32,406 nucleotides of DNA from Deltaproteobacteria bacterium (GCA_015494395.1 WGBG01000084.1:1-32406); one strand, 5' to 3'. Shown: positions 1 through 9,185, counted from the stretch's first letter. Notes: generated by a model not told the origin, from the letters alone. Made by a program: numbers and translations.

Positions 1-1
1 A

Positions 2-241
2 ATACTGCCCCACATAGATGCTTCAAACGCAGAGCAGTGCGCCGAACGCATTCGGGACAAGATTGCCAAGTACCTCTTTGTTGACAAAAAGAATAATATC
101 TCCATCTCCATTACAATCTCTGCGGGCATAACTGAGCTTGTTGAGGGAGATAATGAGACCTCTATTATTGCAAGAGCTGATAAAGCGTTGTACCTTGCCA
201 AGCAATCCGGCAGGAACTGCACAAGAACAATTGATTCATAA
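2..241 (+). CDS. C-terminal end of a GGDEF-domain protein (partial, 5' end outside window)
   Basis: The frame is open from base 2 to a TAA at 239-241 and gives 79 residues. It reads like the last third of a GGDEF (diguanylate cyclase) domain: a SITISAGITEL stretch matching the conserved S.GI strand, then ADKALYLAKQSGRN, the usual closing helix (ADxALYxAKxxGRN). In this family the domain makes cyclic di-GMP from two GTP. The GGDEF active-site loop and any sensory domains lie upstream of the window, so catalytic activity cannot be judged. The protein ends ten residues after this helix. The gene is followed by a 330 bp gap containing a family A MITE. Confidence 0.85.
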   Translation: MLPHIDASNAEQCAERIRDKIAKYLFVDKKNNISISITISAGITELVEGDNETSIIARADKALYLAKQSGRNCTRTIDS

Positions 242-283
242 ATCAACACCCTTGTCCTGCATTCAATCCAATTGTATTTTTTG

Positions 284-491
284 CCTAAATTGAGCGTTTC
301 AAAATGCGGAAAATTATTTTTCTCATGAAATTAAAAGGAGTTATATTGATTATAGCTTTCCAACTTTGAAACCCTTCGGGATTGCCAGCTTCACTGCATC
401 TCCTTTGTCATCGGTCTTCCCACATAGCCTACTATAGTGGGAAGCCCTCTTTCGCGGATATGCAGCAAATCTGACAATCGCTCAATTTAGG
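284..491 (+). mobile_element. Family A MITE, copy A1 (208 bp)
   Basis: Non-coding element bounded by CCTAAATTGAGCG and its inverse CGCTCAATTTAGG. It is flanked by an exact 5 bp duplication TTTTG (279-283 and 492-496), which marks it as a transposed unit. Inside are a GAAACCCTTCGGGATT segment and a central hairpin CTTCCCAC/GTGGGAAG near 410-440. It shares most of its sequence with copies at 1998, 12532 and 23316 and has the same length as each. It fills most of the gap between the GGDEF end and the DUF1015 gene, and its GACAATCGCTCAAT end points toward the DUF1015 start about 80 bp away. I see nothing else in 242-571. Confidence 0.9.
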
Positions 492-571
492 TTTTGATAT
501 CTGTTTACCGTTTGCAAATTTTTCAGCAAAATATTCTGACATTACACTGAATATTACGACTTATTCGCATC

Positions 572-1882
572 ATGACTGAGATAAAACCCTTCCAGGGTCT
601 TCGTTACAATACCGCACAGGCAGGCCCCCTTGAAACCCTCGTGGCCCCTCCATATGACGTTGTTGATAAAAAACAGCGTGACGAGATAGTTAAAAAAAAC
701 CCAAATAACATATTTTCTGTTGAGCTACCTGACAAATCCCAATGCCAAGACGCATCAGACCAATATGACTGCGCAAGCCGGATATTTTCCAACTGGCAAA
801 ATTCCGGCATCCTGGTACAGGACAACAGCCCTGCCTTTTACGGATATGATATCGATTACTGTTCAGGTACCAATAACTTCTGTCGCAGGGGATTTGTTGG
901 ACTTGTAAGACTGGCAAACTGGTCTGAAAAAAAGATTCTTCCCCACGAAAAGACCTTTGACAAGGTAACCAAAGACAGATTTGCCCTTACCCAGGCAACC
1001 CAGGCACAGTTCAGCCCGATATTCATGCTCTACCGTCACAGTACCACTGTGACTGACATCCTTGCCTCTGCCAAGGGAGGGCACACCCAGGCAGTAACCG
1101 ACTCCCTTGGAAACACCCACAGGGTTTCAAGTTTGGCGTCTCCTGAAATAACAGATGCCATCACTGAGGCACTTAATGATTCAGTTCTTTATATTGCTGA
1201 CGGCCATCACAGATACACAACTGCCCTCCGCTACAGGGATGCCATGCTGAAACAGCATGGTAATGAGCCAAAGGCATGGGACATGCCCTTTAACTTCATA
1301 ATGACCTACCTTGTGGATGCGGAAGATCCCGGTCTGATTGTGCTTCCCACCCACAGAATACTTAAAACTTCCTGGAGTTCAGACATCGCAAGCCTTGAGG
1401 AAAAGGCGTCGGTCTTCTTTGACATCATTACTGCTGCCACTCTTGATCAGGGTGCTGTCCAGGTAAGCGAGGCTGTTGAAAGCAAACTTGAAGAGTTTCC
1501 CAACTCCCTTGCAGTGGGTGTTATTGCAGGAGGTGCCGCAAAGATCTGGAAACTGAAAGAAGACAGGGTTGATGATGCATATTCTTCTGATACACAGCAG
1601 GCTTTAAAGCAGCTTGATGTAGTGCTCCTTGAAGATGTGGTATTTGGGAAGGTGCTCGGGCTTGACCATGAGGAAGAGGAAAAGAGTGTGCGCTTTTCAG
1701 CTGATGGGCCAGGTGCAATAGAGGCCATGCAGGATGAGGAGATTATCTTTTACATGCGTCCGACACCTGTCCACCAGGTGCTTGACATAGCTGATCGCGG
1801 CCTTACCATGCCGCACAAATCCACATTTTTTTACCCAAAGATACTGACCGGCATGGTGGTTAATTCTTTAAAACTTTCATGA
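572..1882 (+). CDS. DUF1015 family protein
   Basis: A 436-residue protein of the DUF1015 family. The N-terminus (KPFQGLRYN, then VAPPYDVV) and the central signature around residues 207-219 (YIADGHHRYTTAL; D210, H212, H213, R214) are family hallmarks, and the length is normal. Some DUF1015 members have been linked to serine kinase activity, but I cannot assign a substrate from sequence and leave the function open. The gene stands alone. The ATG at 572 has only a weak ribosome binding site (upstream TTATTCGCATC), but no better start precedes the conserved N-terminal motif. The stop codon lies inside the first arm of a strong hairpin (1874-1910). Confidence 0.9.
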   Translation: MTEIKPFQGLRYNTAQAGPLETLVAPPYDVVDKKQRDEIVKKNPNNIFSVELPDKSQCQDASDQYDCASRIFSNWQNSGILVQDNSPAFYGYDIDYCSGTNNFCRRGFVGLVRLANWSEKKILPHEKTFDKVTKDRFALTQATQAQFSPIFMLYRHSTTVTDILASAKGGHTQAVTDSLGNTHRVSSLASPEITDAITEALNDSVLYIADGHHRYTTALRYRDAMLKQHGNEPKAWDMPFNFIMTYLVDAEDPGLIVLPTHRILKTSWSSDIASLEEKASVFFDIITAATLDQGAVQVSEAVESKLEEFPNSLAVGVIAGGAAKIWKLKEDRVDDAYSSDTQQALKQLDVVLLEDVVFGKVLGLDHEEEEKSVRFSADGPGAIEAMQDEEIIFYMRPTPVHQVLDIADRGLTMPHKSTFFYPKILTGMVVNSLKLS

Positions 1883-1910
1883 CAGGGAGGGTACACCCCT
1901 GTCATGAAAG
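1874..1910 (+). terminator. Stem-loop at the 3' end of the DUF1015 gene
   Basis: CTTTCATGACAGGG pairs perfectly with CCCTGTCATGAAAG (14 bp) around a short loop. The TGA stop of the upstream gene is inside the left arm. There is no T-run after the stem, so it is not a textbook intrinsic terminator; it may stop or protect transcripts from either side of this convergent junction. Confidence 0.45.
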
Positions 1911-1912
1911 TT

Positions 1913-1976
1913 AGCTCAAAGCTCAAAGTCGGAAGCTGAAAGCAGAGGTGACCCCTGTCACTTTGAGCCTTGAGCT
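1913..1976. repeat. Second stem-loop with AGCTCAAGGCTCAAAG-type arms
   Basis: The left arm AGCTCAAAGCTCAAAG (1913-1928) pairs with CTTTGAGCCTTGAGCT (1961-1976) with one mismatch (a G/T-type pair). Nested inside is GTGAC/GTCAC. The inverse of the right arm, AGCTCAAGGCTCAAAG, occurs exactly once more at 3429-3444, between gap and pgk, so this is a small dispersed repeat rather than a chance hairpin. Its role is unknown; it lies between convergent genes. Confidence 0.5.
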
Positions 1977-1997
1977 TTCAGCCTTGAGATATTTTCA

Positions 1998-2205
1998 CCT
2001 AGGTTGAGCGTTTCAAAATCTGGAAAATTATTTTTTCAATGAAATTAATAGGAATTATGTCGATTATAGCTTTCCAGTTTTGAAACCCTTCGGGATTGCC
2101 GTATTTACTGCATCTCCTTTATCAGAGGAATCCCCATATAGCCGACTATTATGGGAATTCCTCTTTCGCGGATCTGCAGCAAATCCGACAATCGCTCAAT
2201 CTAGG
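1998..2205 (+). mobile_element. Family A MITE, copy A2 (208 bp)
   Basis: Same orientation as copy A1. Ends are CCTAGGTTGAGCG and CGCTCAATCTAGG, with an exact 5 bp duplication TTTCA at 1993-1997 and 2206-2210. The central hairpin is GAGGAATCCCCATA / TATGGGAATTCCTC with one mismatched pair. The element ends 14 bp from the pgk stop codon, so pgk transcripts would run into it. An apparent 66-codon reading frame here (2080-2280) is element sequence plus antisense pgk and is not a gene. Confidence 0.92.
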
Positions 2206-2218
2206 TTTCAGATAGACT

Positions 2219-3409
2219 TCACCCGCCACATTTTTCAAGGGCTTCAAACCCGGGCAGGACCTTTCCTTCGAGAAGGCTAAGGAACGCCCCGCCTCCAGTT
2301 GACATGTAAGAAACATTGTCCTTTTCCCCTGCCAGATGCACGGCAAGGTCTGTGTCCCCGCCGCCGATAATGCTGAGGGCACTGCTTCTCCCAACAGCAT
2401 GGGCAAGTTCCATGGTACCTTTACTGAAGGGCTTCATTTCAAATGCCCCCATTGGACCATTCCACACAATAGTTGCCGCACCATCAAGGGCATTGCAGTA
2501 TTTTTTGGTGGTCTCAGGCCCGATGTCCAGAATCATCCTGTCATCAGGCACATCACTGACGCTGACTGTTTCAGCAGGTGCACTCTCGCTAAATTCAGTG
2601 GCAACCACGGCATCAACCGGCAGCAGGAGTTTGACTCCCCTTTTCTCTGCATCTTCAATCAGTGATCTGGCTGTATCAACCAGGTCAGGCTCAGTAAGGG
2701 ATTTTCCTGTCTTGTAGCCCTGGGCAAGCAGGAAGGTATTTGCCATTGCCCCGCCTATAATCAGCACATCTACCTTTGGCAGAATATTGGTAATTGCCCC
2801 GAGCTTGCTTGAAACCTTGGCACCACCAAGTATTGCAACCACAGGGCGCTCAGGGTTTTTCATGGCACGGTTAAAGTAGGTGATTTCGGATTTCATTAGA
2901 AATCCGCCTGCGCACTCCTTAAGCAGGGCAGGCACTCCTACAACTGATGCATGTGCCCTGTGGGAAACAGCAAAGGCATCATTGACATATACCTGGGCTA
3001 GGGATGCAAGCTTGCTGGCAAAATCAGGATCGTTGTCTGTCTCTCCCTTGTGGTAGCGCAGATTTTCAAGCATCAGACACCTTCCGTCCTGCACTGATTT
3101 TGCCATTTCAGCAGTCTCCTGGCCAATACAGTCAGGGGCAAGGGGCACATCAAAACCCAGAATCTCGGAAAGACGCCTTGCAACAGGTGCAAGGCTGAAT
3201 TTTTCAACCCTCTGCCCCTTTGGCCTTCCGAGATGAGAACAGACAATGAGCCTTGCACCGGATTCCAGGGCATGCCGCACCGTTGGCATTGCCGCCTGAA
3301 TACGGTTGTCATCGGTTATGTTGCAGCTACTGTCAAGAGGCACGTTAAAATCAACGCGCATTATCACTGTCTTTGACTTCAAATCAAGTTCATCGATAAA
3401 TCTGATCAT
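2219..3409 (-). CDS. pgk: Phosphoglycerate kinase
   Basis: Catalyses 1,3-bisphosphoglycerate + ADP = 3-phosphoglycerate + ATP in glycolysis/gluconeogenesis, in the cytosol. The 396-residue product has the family motifs in order: VIMRVDFNVPLD near the start, SHLGRP, the hinge segment GGAKVSSKLG, WNGPMGAFE and GGGDTDLAV near the end. Length is normal. The frame stays open to a TTG at 3442, but I chose the ATG at 3409: it is preceded by GGGGTGG at ribosome binding distance and gives the standard N-terminus (MIRFIDELDLKSK). The TTG lies inside the AGCTCAAGGCTCAAAG repeat. The gene follows gap by 39 bp, so the two are probably cotranscribed. Its stop lies 14 bp from MITE A2. Confidence 0.97.
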   Translation of the reverse strand: MIRFIDELDLKSKTVIMRVDFNVPLDSSCNITDDNRIQAAMPTVRHALESGARLIVCSHLGRPKGQRVEKFSLAPVARRLSEILGFDVPLAPDCIGQETAEMAKSVQDGRCLMLENLRYHKGETDNDPDFASKLASLAQVYVNDAFAVSHRAHASVVGVPALLKECAGGFLMKSEITYFNRAMKNPERPVVAILGGAKVSSKLGAITNILPKVDVLIIGGAMANTFLLAQGYKTGKSLTEPDLVDTARSLIEDAEKRGVKLLLPVDAVVATEFSESAPAETVSVSDVPDDRMILDIGPETTKKYCNALDGAATIVWNGPMGAFEMKPFSKGTMELAHAVGRSSALSIIGGGDTDLAVHLAGEKDNVSYMSTGGGAFLSLLEGKVLPGFEALEKCGG

Positions 3410-3428
3410 CTTTTTCCACCCCGGAAAT

Positions 3429-3444
3429 AGCTCAAGGCTCAAAG
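3429..3444 (-). repeat. Copy of the AGCTCAAGGCTCAAAG repeat in the gap-pgk spacer
   Basis: A 16 bp match to the inverse of 1961-1976 (right arm of the hairpin after the DUF1015 gene). It occupies part of the 39 bp spacer between gap and pgk and carries the weak alternative TTG start of pgk. Confidence 0.5.
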
Positions 3445-3448
3445 TATT

Positions 3449-4705
3449 TTAGAACATGGACTGGGCTATTGAAACCAGCCTGTCTCCAAGCATAACCGTA
3501 TAGCTTCCAAGTTCGTTATCATACCAACCGTAAACCACAACATTTGTTACAGGCACGGTGATCTCGGAACAGGCAATCTTGTCAGGGGATTCACCAAGTG
3601 CCTTGCATGCCATGGTTGGATCAACCTTGATGGCAGATGTCCTGGTGTGTGTCTCAGTCCCCTCTATAATTGCCGCAGCAGCAGGCATACCGATAATATC
3701 ACTGGATACATTCTGATCTTCTGAATAGATCAGGTGATCAGACATGGGGCCTTCAGCCGCCTTCTGGTAGATACCGTTTATCAGAGAGCGGTTTATTGGG
3801 GTTTCCAGACTCTCGTCCTGAATGGTAAGGTTCAGAATGATCAGGGAACCTGTATTGGTGGGGATCCTTACAGATTCTGCCATGAAGCCAATCCCCTTCA
3901 TCTCCGGGATGACCAGGCTGAGTGCCTTTGCAGCACCTGTGGTTGTAAGAATAATGTTGTTAAGGATACTGCGATTTTTCCTGAGGTCCTTTGCGCCTGC
4001 CTTGGGAAGCCTGTCAAGCACCACCTGGCTGCCTGTTGCAGCATGAACCGTCACCATGGAGGCAGAGAGAATCCTCTGGGGACCAAAGTAATCAAGAAGG
4101 GGTTTGACCATGTATGCCAGGCATGTTGTTGTGCATGAGGCTGAGGAGATGAGCACATGCCTGTCCGGAATATAGTCATCTTCATTTATGCCCATAACGG
4201 TAGTGACAGCATCATCAGGCATATCTGCCGCCTTGTCTGAAATCTTGAAAGGCGCTGAGAGAACGGCCTTGGCTGCGCCTGCCTCAAGATGACCACGAAG
4301 GCTGCCCCTTGGAGCATCTGCAGGAGCAGTAGGGTCCCGGAAAACACCTGTGGTGTCAACAACCAGCTTGACATCGTTTCCAGCCCAGTCTATTCCCAGT
4401 GGATCACGGCTCTCCCTGAGAATCTTCACAGGAACGCCGTCAATGGTCATTGTGCCTTGCTGTTCATTCAGGTTTTCAATAACCCTTGGGCACTTATGCC
4501 CGTAAAGGTAGGCACCAAGCCTGCCATAGGTGCTGTCCTTGTCTATGGCTGCGGCAATATCCTGCAGTCCCTGGCCTATCTCACGGCCAACATTTACCAC
4601 TATCTCAGAAAAAGACTTCCTGCTTACATGGTGCCAGACACTGAGTTTTCCTATCCTGCCCAGACCATTTATGCCCAGTTTCATGGGACATGTTTCATTT
4701 GACAT
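3449..4705 (-). CDS. gap: Glyceraldehyde-3-phosphate dehydrogenase, long divergent form
   Basis: Catalyses glyceraldehyde-3-phosphate + NAD(P)+ + phosphate to 1,3-bisphosphoglycerate, feeding Pgk encoded next. Visible are the Rossmann entry GINGLGRIGK, the active-site block SASCTTTC with catalytic C191, the partner His in TVHAATGSQ, the STGAAKA-type block (TTGAAKALS) and a closing WYDNELGSY. At 418 residues it is about 80 longer than the usual 330-340. Extra residues are visible before STYGR and after TGVF. Two normally constant positions differ: the cofactor-ribose Asp of the usual IND motif is replaced in VNVGRE, and SCTTNC reads SCTTTC. Cofactor choice is therefore uncertain. The start is ATG with GAGGAG upstream. 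Confidence 0.93.
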   Translation of the reverse strand: MSNETCPMKLGINGLGRIGKLSVWHHVSRKSFSEIVVNVGREIGQGLQDIAAAIDKDSTYGRLGAYLYGHKCPRVIENLNEQQGTMTIDGVPVKILRESRDPLGIDWAGNDVKLVVDTTGVFRDPTAPADAPRGSLRGHLEAGAAKAVLSAPFKISDKAADMPDDAVTTVMGINEDDYIPDRHVLISSASCTTTCLAYMVKPLLDYFGPQRILSASMVTVHAATGSQVVLDRLPKAGAKDLRKNRSILNNIILTTTGAAKALSLVIPEMKGIGFMAESVRIPTNTGSLIILNLTIQDESLETPINRSLINGIYQKAAEGPMSDHLIYSEDQNVSSDIIGMPAAAAIIEGTETHTRTSAIKVDPTMACKALGESPDKIACSEITVPVTNVVVYGWYDNELGSYTVMLGDRLVSIAQSMF

Positions 4706-4818
4706 AGTAGAAACTCCTCACAACGTAAGATTAAATGGTTACTCAAGAAAGCCAGTTTATTGATTATTCATTTCTGCTTTCTCTGCCGGACACGCAATTC
4801 CTATTTTACACAGCCCAG

Positions 4819-7800
4819 CTAAATAAGTGAACTTTCCTGCTCTATTTTAACCGGATGCTTGCCAAGAAAGACCGCTCCGTTCCTGCCGTCTATACTTATC
4901 CAGTCTCCGGAATTTATCTTTTTACCCTGTATTATTGCCGTCCCCTTCTGCTCCAGCACCAAAAGCTGTTCACACCCAACAACACACGCCTTGTCAAGCC
5001 TGAAAGCAACTATTGCAGCATGGGAGGTCTGCCCTCCCTTTGCAGTAAGAAGTCCATCAGCAGATGATATTTCTATAATATCATCAGGCACTGTGGCAGA
5101 CCTTATAAGGATAAGACTGGTTTCAGGCTCTTTATCACGCATTTGCCTTATCTCGTCAAGGGTGAATACTGCCTTGCCGGACAGCGCTCCGCCCCCTACC
5201 CCAATGCCACGGCCAAGGAAGGATGCATCAAGCTCAGGCGAAGGTATGAACACTTTCACAGAACCCCTTTTCTTTGTGGTCATGTCACGGCTCTGAAGTA
5301 TATAAAGCTCATCGCGGTGAGGTCCTTCAAAGGTGAACTCTATCTCCTGGGGCGTCCACTTCCTGTCGTAAATCATGCGCTTTGCCTGTGCAAAAAGCTC
5401 CTCATATATTTCAGGGGAACTCTCCTCAAGGCTGATGGCATCAGGAATGTCCATTGCCTCTTTCTGCTCTATGGAGATTGGATTGGTTGAGACAAGACCG
5501 CTTACAATGTCCTCACCCTGATTCCCCAGCGTGTAGTCACCCCAAAGGCTGACCCTGTCAAGTTTCCTGTGCGGATTTGCAGTAAACACTACGCCGGTTC
5601 CAGCCTGGTTTGACAGGTTGCCGTAACTCATACTCTGAACAATTACAGCAGTACCCCAATAGTCAGAAACCTCCATGATTCTGCGATATGCCTTTGCCTT
5701 TTCTGAATCCCAGGATAACAGCACCATTCGTACAGACATCATAAGCTGTTCAAACGGGTCATCTTCAATCTGAACGCCATGAGACAGCACTGTTTCCCGG
5801 TATCTTAAGGCAAGTTCCTTCATCTGTTCCCCGGTAAATTCGCGCTTTTTCTCAACACCGCACTCCTTTTTGAAATTAACCATGAGTTCAGTAAAGATTT
5901 CACGGGTAAGTCCCACTGACATAGACCAGGACTGAACGAACCTGCGGTAATTGTCCCATGCAAACCACTTGTTACCTGTAATCTTTGCCATGCCCTCGGT
6001 TGTTTCAAGGTTGCTTCCAACATTTATAATGGTTGACATCATTCCGGGCATGGATATGGCTGCCCCGCTCCTTACAGAGAGCAGCAGCGGATTTGAAGAG
6101 TCCCCAAAGCTTGCGCCGGTACGCTGCTCAATCTCCTTTATCCCGTCCCGCACCTGGGAACAGAAATTTCGGTAGGCACCGGGAAGCTTCTGGAACAGGC
6201 TGTAGTACCTGAACACCTCTGTGGTGATGATTATCCCCGGAGGAACACGTATTCCGTCCTTGGCAAGAAGCACCAGGTTATATCCCTTGTTGCCGAGCTG
6301 GATAAGGTTTCTGGTTTTAAGGCTGGGTTTGTATATGGAGCAGATATCCTGGCCGGGGTCATAGCTTAACAGCATGTCAACTTCCCGGTCATCAAGCACC
6401 TTTTTCTGCTCCATCAGCACCTGGTAAACCCTTCCGATGAAGTTATCCAGATACTGGAGGCCAAAGGTGGATGATATAAGCTCACGCATGAAGCGCTCTG
6501 TAATACGGCTTATCATGAACGTGTCATCTGCCGTGCCCTTTGCCTCCTGGCGGGCTACCTGATACTTTGGAAGGAGCTGTTCAGGGCCAAGCTGCCTGAT
6601 AATGCGGGCTATATTGTCCTGATGAGGGCTCAGGTAATAGACATAGATCATGTCCTTTACGCCTTCAGACAGCCCCTTTACTATATCAAGGTACTGTGTA
6701 AAGGAAAAACGGCGGACTTCAAGGGAGGTCTCAAGCAGTGTAAGATAGGTGGAAAACTTCTTTGAATTTACACCATTAAGCCTGATTGCACGCCAGAACA
6801 GCTTAAGTGCCTTGAGTATGTGCACAAAGGTTGCCCTTGTAATAAAGGGAACCTCCATCTCTAGAAGGAGCCGCTCAAAGTATACGTTTGCGAGATTCTC
6901 AAGCCTGAAGGTAAGGCCCAGGGCATCAAATTTCTTCTCGTGATAGCGCCCGTACATGGAGGGGATGTCTGCGGCAATGTGGCGTTTAAGGTAGATCTCC
7001 TCAACAGGCTCAAACTTTTCAGGACTGAGAATAATATCCTTCAATCTCTCAAGTTCGGTAAGTATGACATCCAGGGCCTTTTCCGCATCATCGCTTCCAA
7101 GGATTTCCATTACACTGTCAAGGTGATCAAAACCGTATTTTTTTGCTTCCTCAAGATGAGCCTCTATCTCCTGCACGCCCAGCTTGTACTTCTGGTTTTC
7201 AAGCCTGTACATCTGGTGCAGAAGCTCAAGCCTTCGCCGCTCATGAGGCGGGACATCAGTTACCTCCTCGAGGATTTTGTGCAGCTCCTCTTCACTCAGG
7301 TTCAGCAGGCGGTCCAGATTTCCTGCAAAGGGCTCAAGCCCAAGTCTCCTGGCAAGGTGATGAAGAAGATGGTTTACATGGTCAATGTACGGGCCCTGTA
7401 CAGGGATCTCTTCAAGGATCTGCGGGGCAAGATAGGGTTTGAGACAGTCCTTTTCCCTGCTGAACCAGAAACATAGAATCGCCTCAATAAAATATACAAT
7501 CAGGTTGTTGCTCTCCACATGGCTCTGCTTGCGCAGGAAGTGGATAAGCCTGTCCTTCCTGTGTGAGATCTCGTCAAGCTCTGTTGAGACATCCCGCAAA
7601 AGCCCCTCAGCCCCGATTTCGTTAAAGTAAACAGGAAGAAACCGGGCAAACTGCTTCACAAGGTTATAAACAGGGGCAATTTCACAGTTTAACAGCTGTG
7701 TAACATCACGCTGGAAAAGGTCTGTATCCCTTATGCAGGTACCGGCAAGCCCGATATTAACTATGAGACCAGAGAGCAATGTGCCACAATACTTGGGCTT

Positions 7801-9114
7801 CTGCCCTATAAGTTTCATCCATACCCGGATGTTTTGGAGGTGTGCCGGGTTGCTGAGGACATGCCATTCACTGTCAACACCTCGAACCCTCGGAGGCTGA
7901 AAACCAAAATCCACCACAAGTTCAAGAAACAGCTCAACCAGCTTGAAATTATTCCTGTTAAATATCTCGGTCCCTATTGCCTCAATGCACTGGAGGGATG
8001 TCCGTGGAAAATTTCCAACCTGCTGTTTCAGAAGCTCAAACGCCCTGGGAAGCACCTCACGCAACTGCCCTACATCTGCGGTTCGGATATAACAGACCAG
8101 GTTTCTGTTTATCTGTCTGAGGATCTCTTCATGAATTTTATTTAAACCCTCCATTTCAACCATGTGAAACAGAAACAGCAGGTGAATGCCCACCTCCTGC
8201 TCGGCACTTCCAACATGTCCCTGCTCGGAGGGGAGAGAACAGGAAAACTGTGTGAGTTTCTGAGAAATCTCCTTGTACTTCCTGACTATATCAAGATGAC
8301 CTGGCAGATCTGCAATCTGGGTAACCCTGTCCCTGTCAAGGTTTCCATTTTCAAGTGTTTCAAGTGTGTTAAGCCACTTTTTTATAGTAGGTCTTGATAC
8401 GGCACCAAGCACCTCCTCAAGGGCTTTAAGTTCCTTTGGATCAGCATCAATGGAGTACTGCTTTACAACCCTGCGAAGCCACTGAACCGGCCCTTCCATG
8501 CTGAGCCAGTATTTATATGATGCCCTTCGAACATTTATAAGAACCCTGCACAGATATTCCCAGAGCTCAGGATATGAATCATCATATTCAAGGCGGCTGA
8601 CCAGGCGTCTTGCAATCCTTGCAAGGGGATGAAAACTGTTTGCAAGAGCAGAAAGAATTGATTCGTCAACACCACCAAGTCCCTTCAGAATTTTACCAAT
8701 TACCGGGGCAGCCTGTTTCAGAAGTTCTTCATTCAGTGACTGGACAAGCTTTTCCATATAGGCAAGCAGTGCATCTGCTGCTGCAATTTTCTGGCTCTGG
8801 CGCGGGGCGTCATATACAAGGTCAAGGAATGTCTCAAGCAGTACGGCAATGACCTTTACGCCATCAGGATGTCTGCTGTAGGTGGAAAGATTTTTCAAAG
8901 AAAATGATCTGAGCTCTCCGATAACAAGGTCCCAGTTGCGGTATGGATGGTGAAGCTCAAAGAGAAGCTGATTAAGCTGGCTGCTTATTCCCTGGTATTC
9001 TGCAACAGCCTCTTTAATGACATTAAATTTTGGATCATGTTCAATGGGACCAACTGCTGTTTCCTCAAGATTTGCCTTCAATGCAGTTGACTTTTCAAGA
9101 ACTTCTTCGGACAT
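4819..9114 (-). CDS. PPDK-like protein: large N-terminal region + ATP-grasp + phospho-His domain, no PEP/pyruvate barrel
   Basis: 1431 residues. From about residue 936 the protein matches the first half of pyruvate phosphate dikinase: LGNKGYNL, VPPGIIITTEVF, SVRSGAAISMPGMMST, FAWDNYRRFVQSW, GTGVVFTANP and LYILQSRDMTT (the ATP-grasp), then the swivelling phospho-carrier domain with GGQTSHAAIVA and catalytic H1365. It then stops: the C-terminal PEP/pyruvate-binding TIM barrel of true PPDK or PpsA is absent. Residues 1-930 look soluble and largely helical, with no signal peptide or membrane segment, and match no family I recognise. Such proteins phosphorylate their own His from ATP; the final acceptor here is unknown. 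It lies between mtaB (71 bp upstream) and gap (113 bp downstream). The ATG follows AGAGGAAA. Confidence 0.9.
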   Translation of the reverse strand: MSEEVLEKSTALKANLEETAVGPIEHDPKFNVIKEAVAEYQGISSQLNQLLFELHHPYRNWDLVIGELRSFSLKNLSTYSRHPDGVKVIAVLLETFLDLVYDAPRQSQKIAAADALLAYMEKLVQSLNEELLKQAAPVIGKILKGLGGVDESILSALANSFHPLARIARRLVSRLEYDDSYPELWEYLCRVLINVRRASYKYWLSMEGPVQWLRRVVKQYSIDADPKELKALEEVLGAVSRPTIKKWLNTLETLENGNLDRDRVTQIADLPGHLDIVRKYKEISQKLTQFSCSLPSEQGHVGSAEQEVGIHLLFLFHMVEMEGLNKIHEEILRQINRNLVCYIRTADVGQLREVLPRAFELLKQQVGNFPRTSLQCIEAIGTEIFNRNNFKLVELFLELVVDFGFQPPRVRGVDSEWHVLSNPAHLQNIRVWMKLIGQKPKYCGTLLSGLIVNIGLAGTCIRDTDLFQRDVTQLLNCEIAPVYNLVKQFARFLPVYFNEIGAEGLLRDVSTELDEISHRKDRLIHFLRKQSHVESNNLIVYFIEAILCFWFSREKDCLKPYLAPQILEEIPVQGPYIDHVNHLLHHLARRLGLEPFAGNLDRLLNLSEEELHKILEEVTDVPPHERRRLELLHQMYRLENQKYKLGVQEIEAHLEEAKKYGFDHLDSVMEILGSDDAEKALDVILTELERLKDIILSPEKFEPVEEIYLKRHIAADIPSMYGRYHEKKFDALGLTFRLENLANVYFERLLLEMEVPFITRATFVHILKALKLFWRAIRLNGVNSKKFSTYLTLLETSLEVRRFSFTQYLDIVKGLSEGVKDMIYVYYLSPHQDNIARIIRQLGPEQLLPKYQVARQEAKGTADDTFMISRITERFMRELISSTFGLQYLDNFIGRVYQVLMEQKKVLDDREVDMLLSYDPGQDICSIYKPSLKTRNLIQLGNKGYNLVLLAKDGIRVPPGIIITTEVFRYYSLFQKLPGAYRNFCSQVRDGIKEIEQRTGASFGDSSNPLLLSVRSGAAISMPGMMSTIINVGSNLETTEGMAKITGNKWFAWDNYRRFVQSWSMSVGLTREIFTELMVNFKKECGVEKKREFTGEQMKELALRYRETVLSHGVQIEDDPFEQLMMSVRMVLLSWDSEKAKAYRRIMEVSDYWGTAVIVQSMSYGNLSNQAGTGVVFTANPHRKLDRVSLWGDYTLGNQGEDIVSGLVSTNPISIEQKEAMDIPDAISLEESSPEIYEELFAQAKRMIYDRKWTPQEIEFTFEGPHRDELYILQSRDMTTKKRGSVKVFIPSPELDASFLGRGIGVGGGALSGKAVFTLDEIRQMRDKEPETSLILIRSATVPDDIIEISSADGLLTAKGGQTSHAAIVAFRLDKACVVGCEQLLVLEQKGTAIIQGKKINSGDWISIDGRNGAVFLGKHPVKIEQESSLI

Positions 9115-9185
9115 GGCTCGGTTTCCTCTGGCTGGCTTTAAGGAATAAGCCTGTCAAACCAGCACGTTGTTTGTGGTGAAATTAT

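Noticed and set aside
7143-7442. 99-codon frame antisense to the PPDK-like gene
   Set aside because: A shadow of codon bias in the real gene; no independent start signals or protein family.
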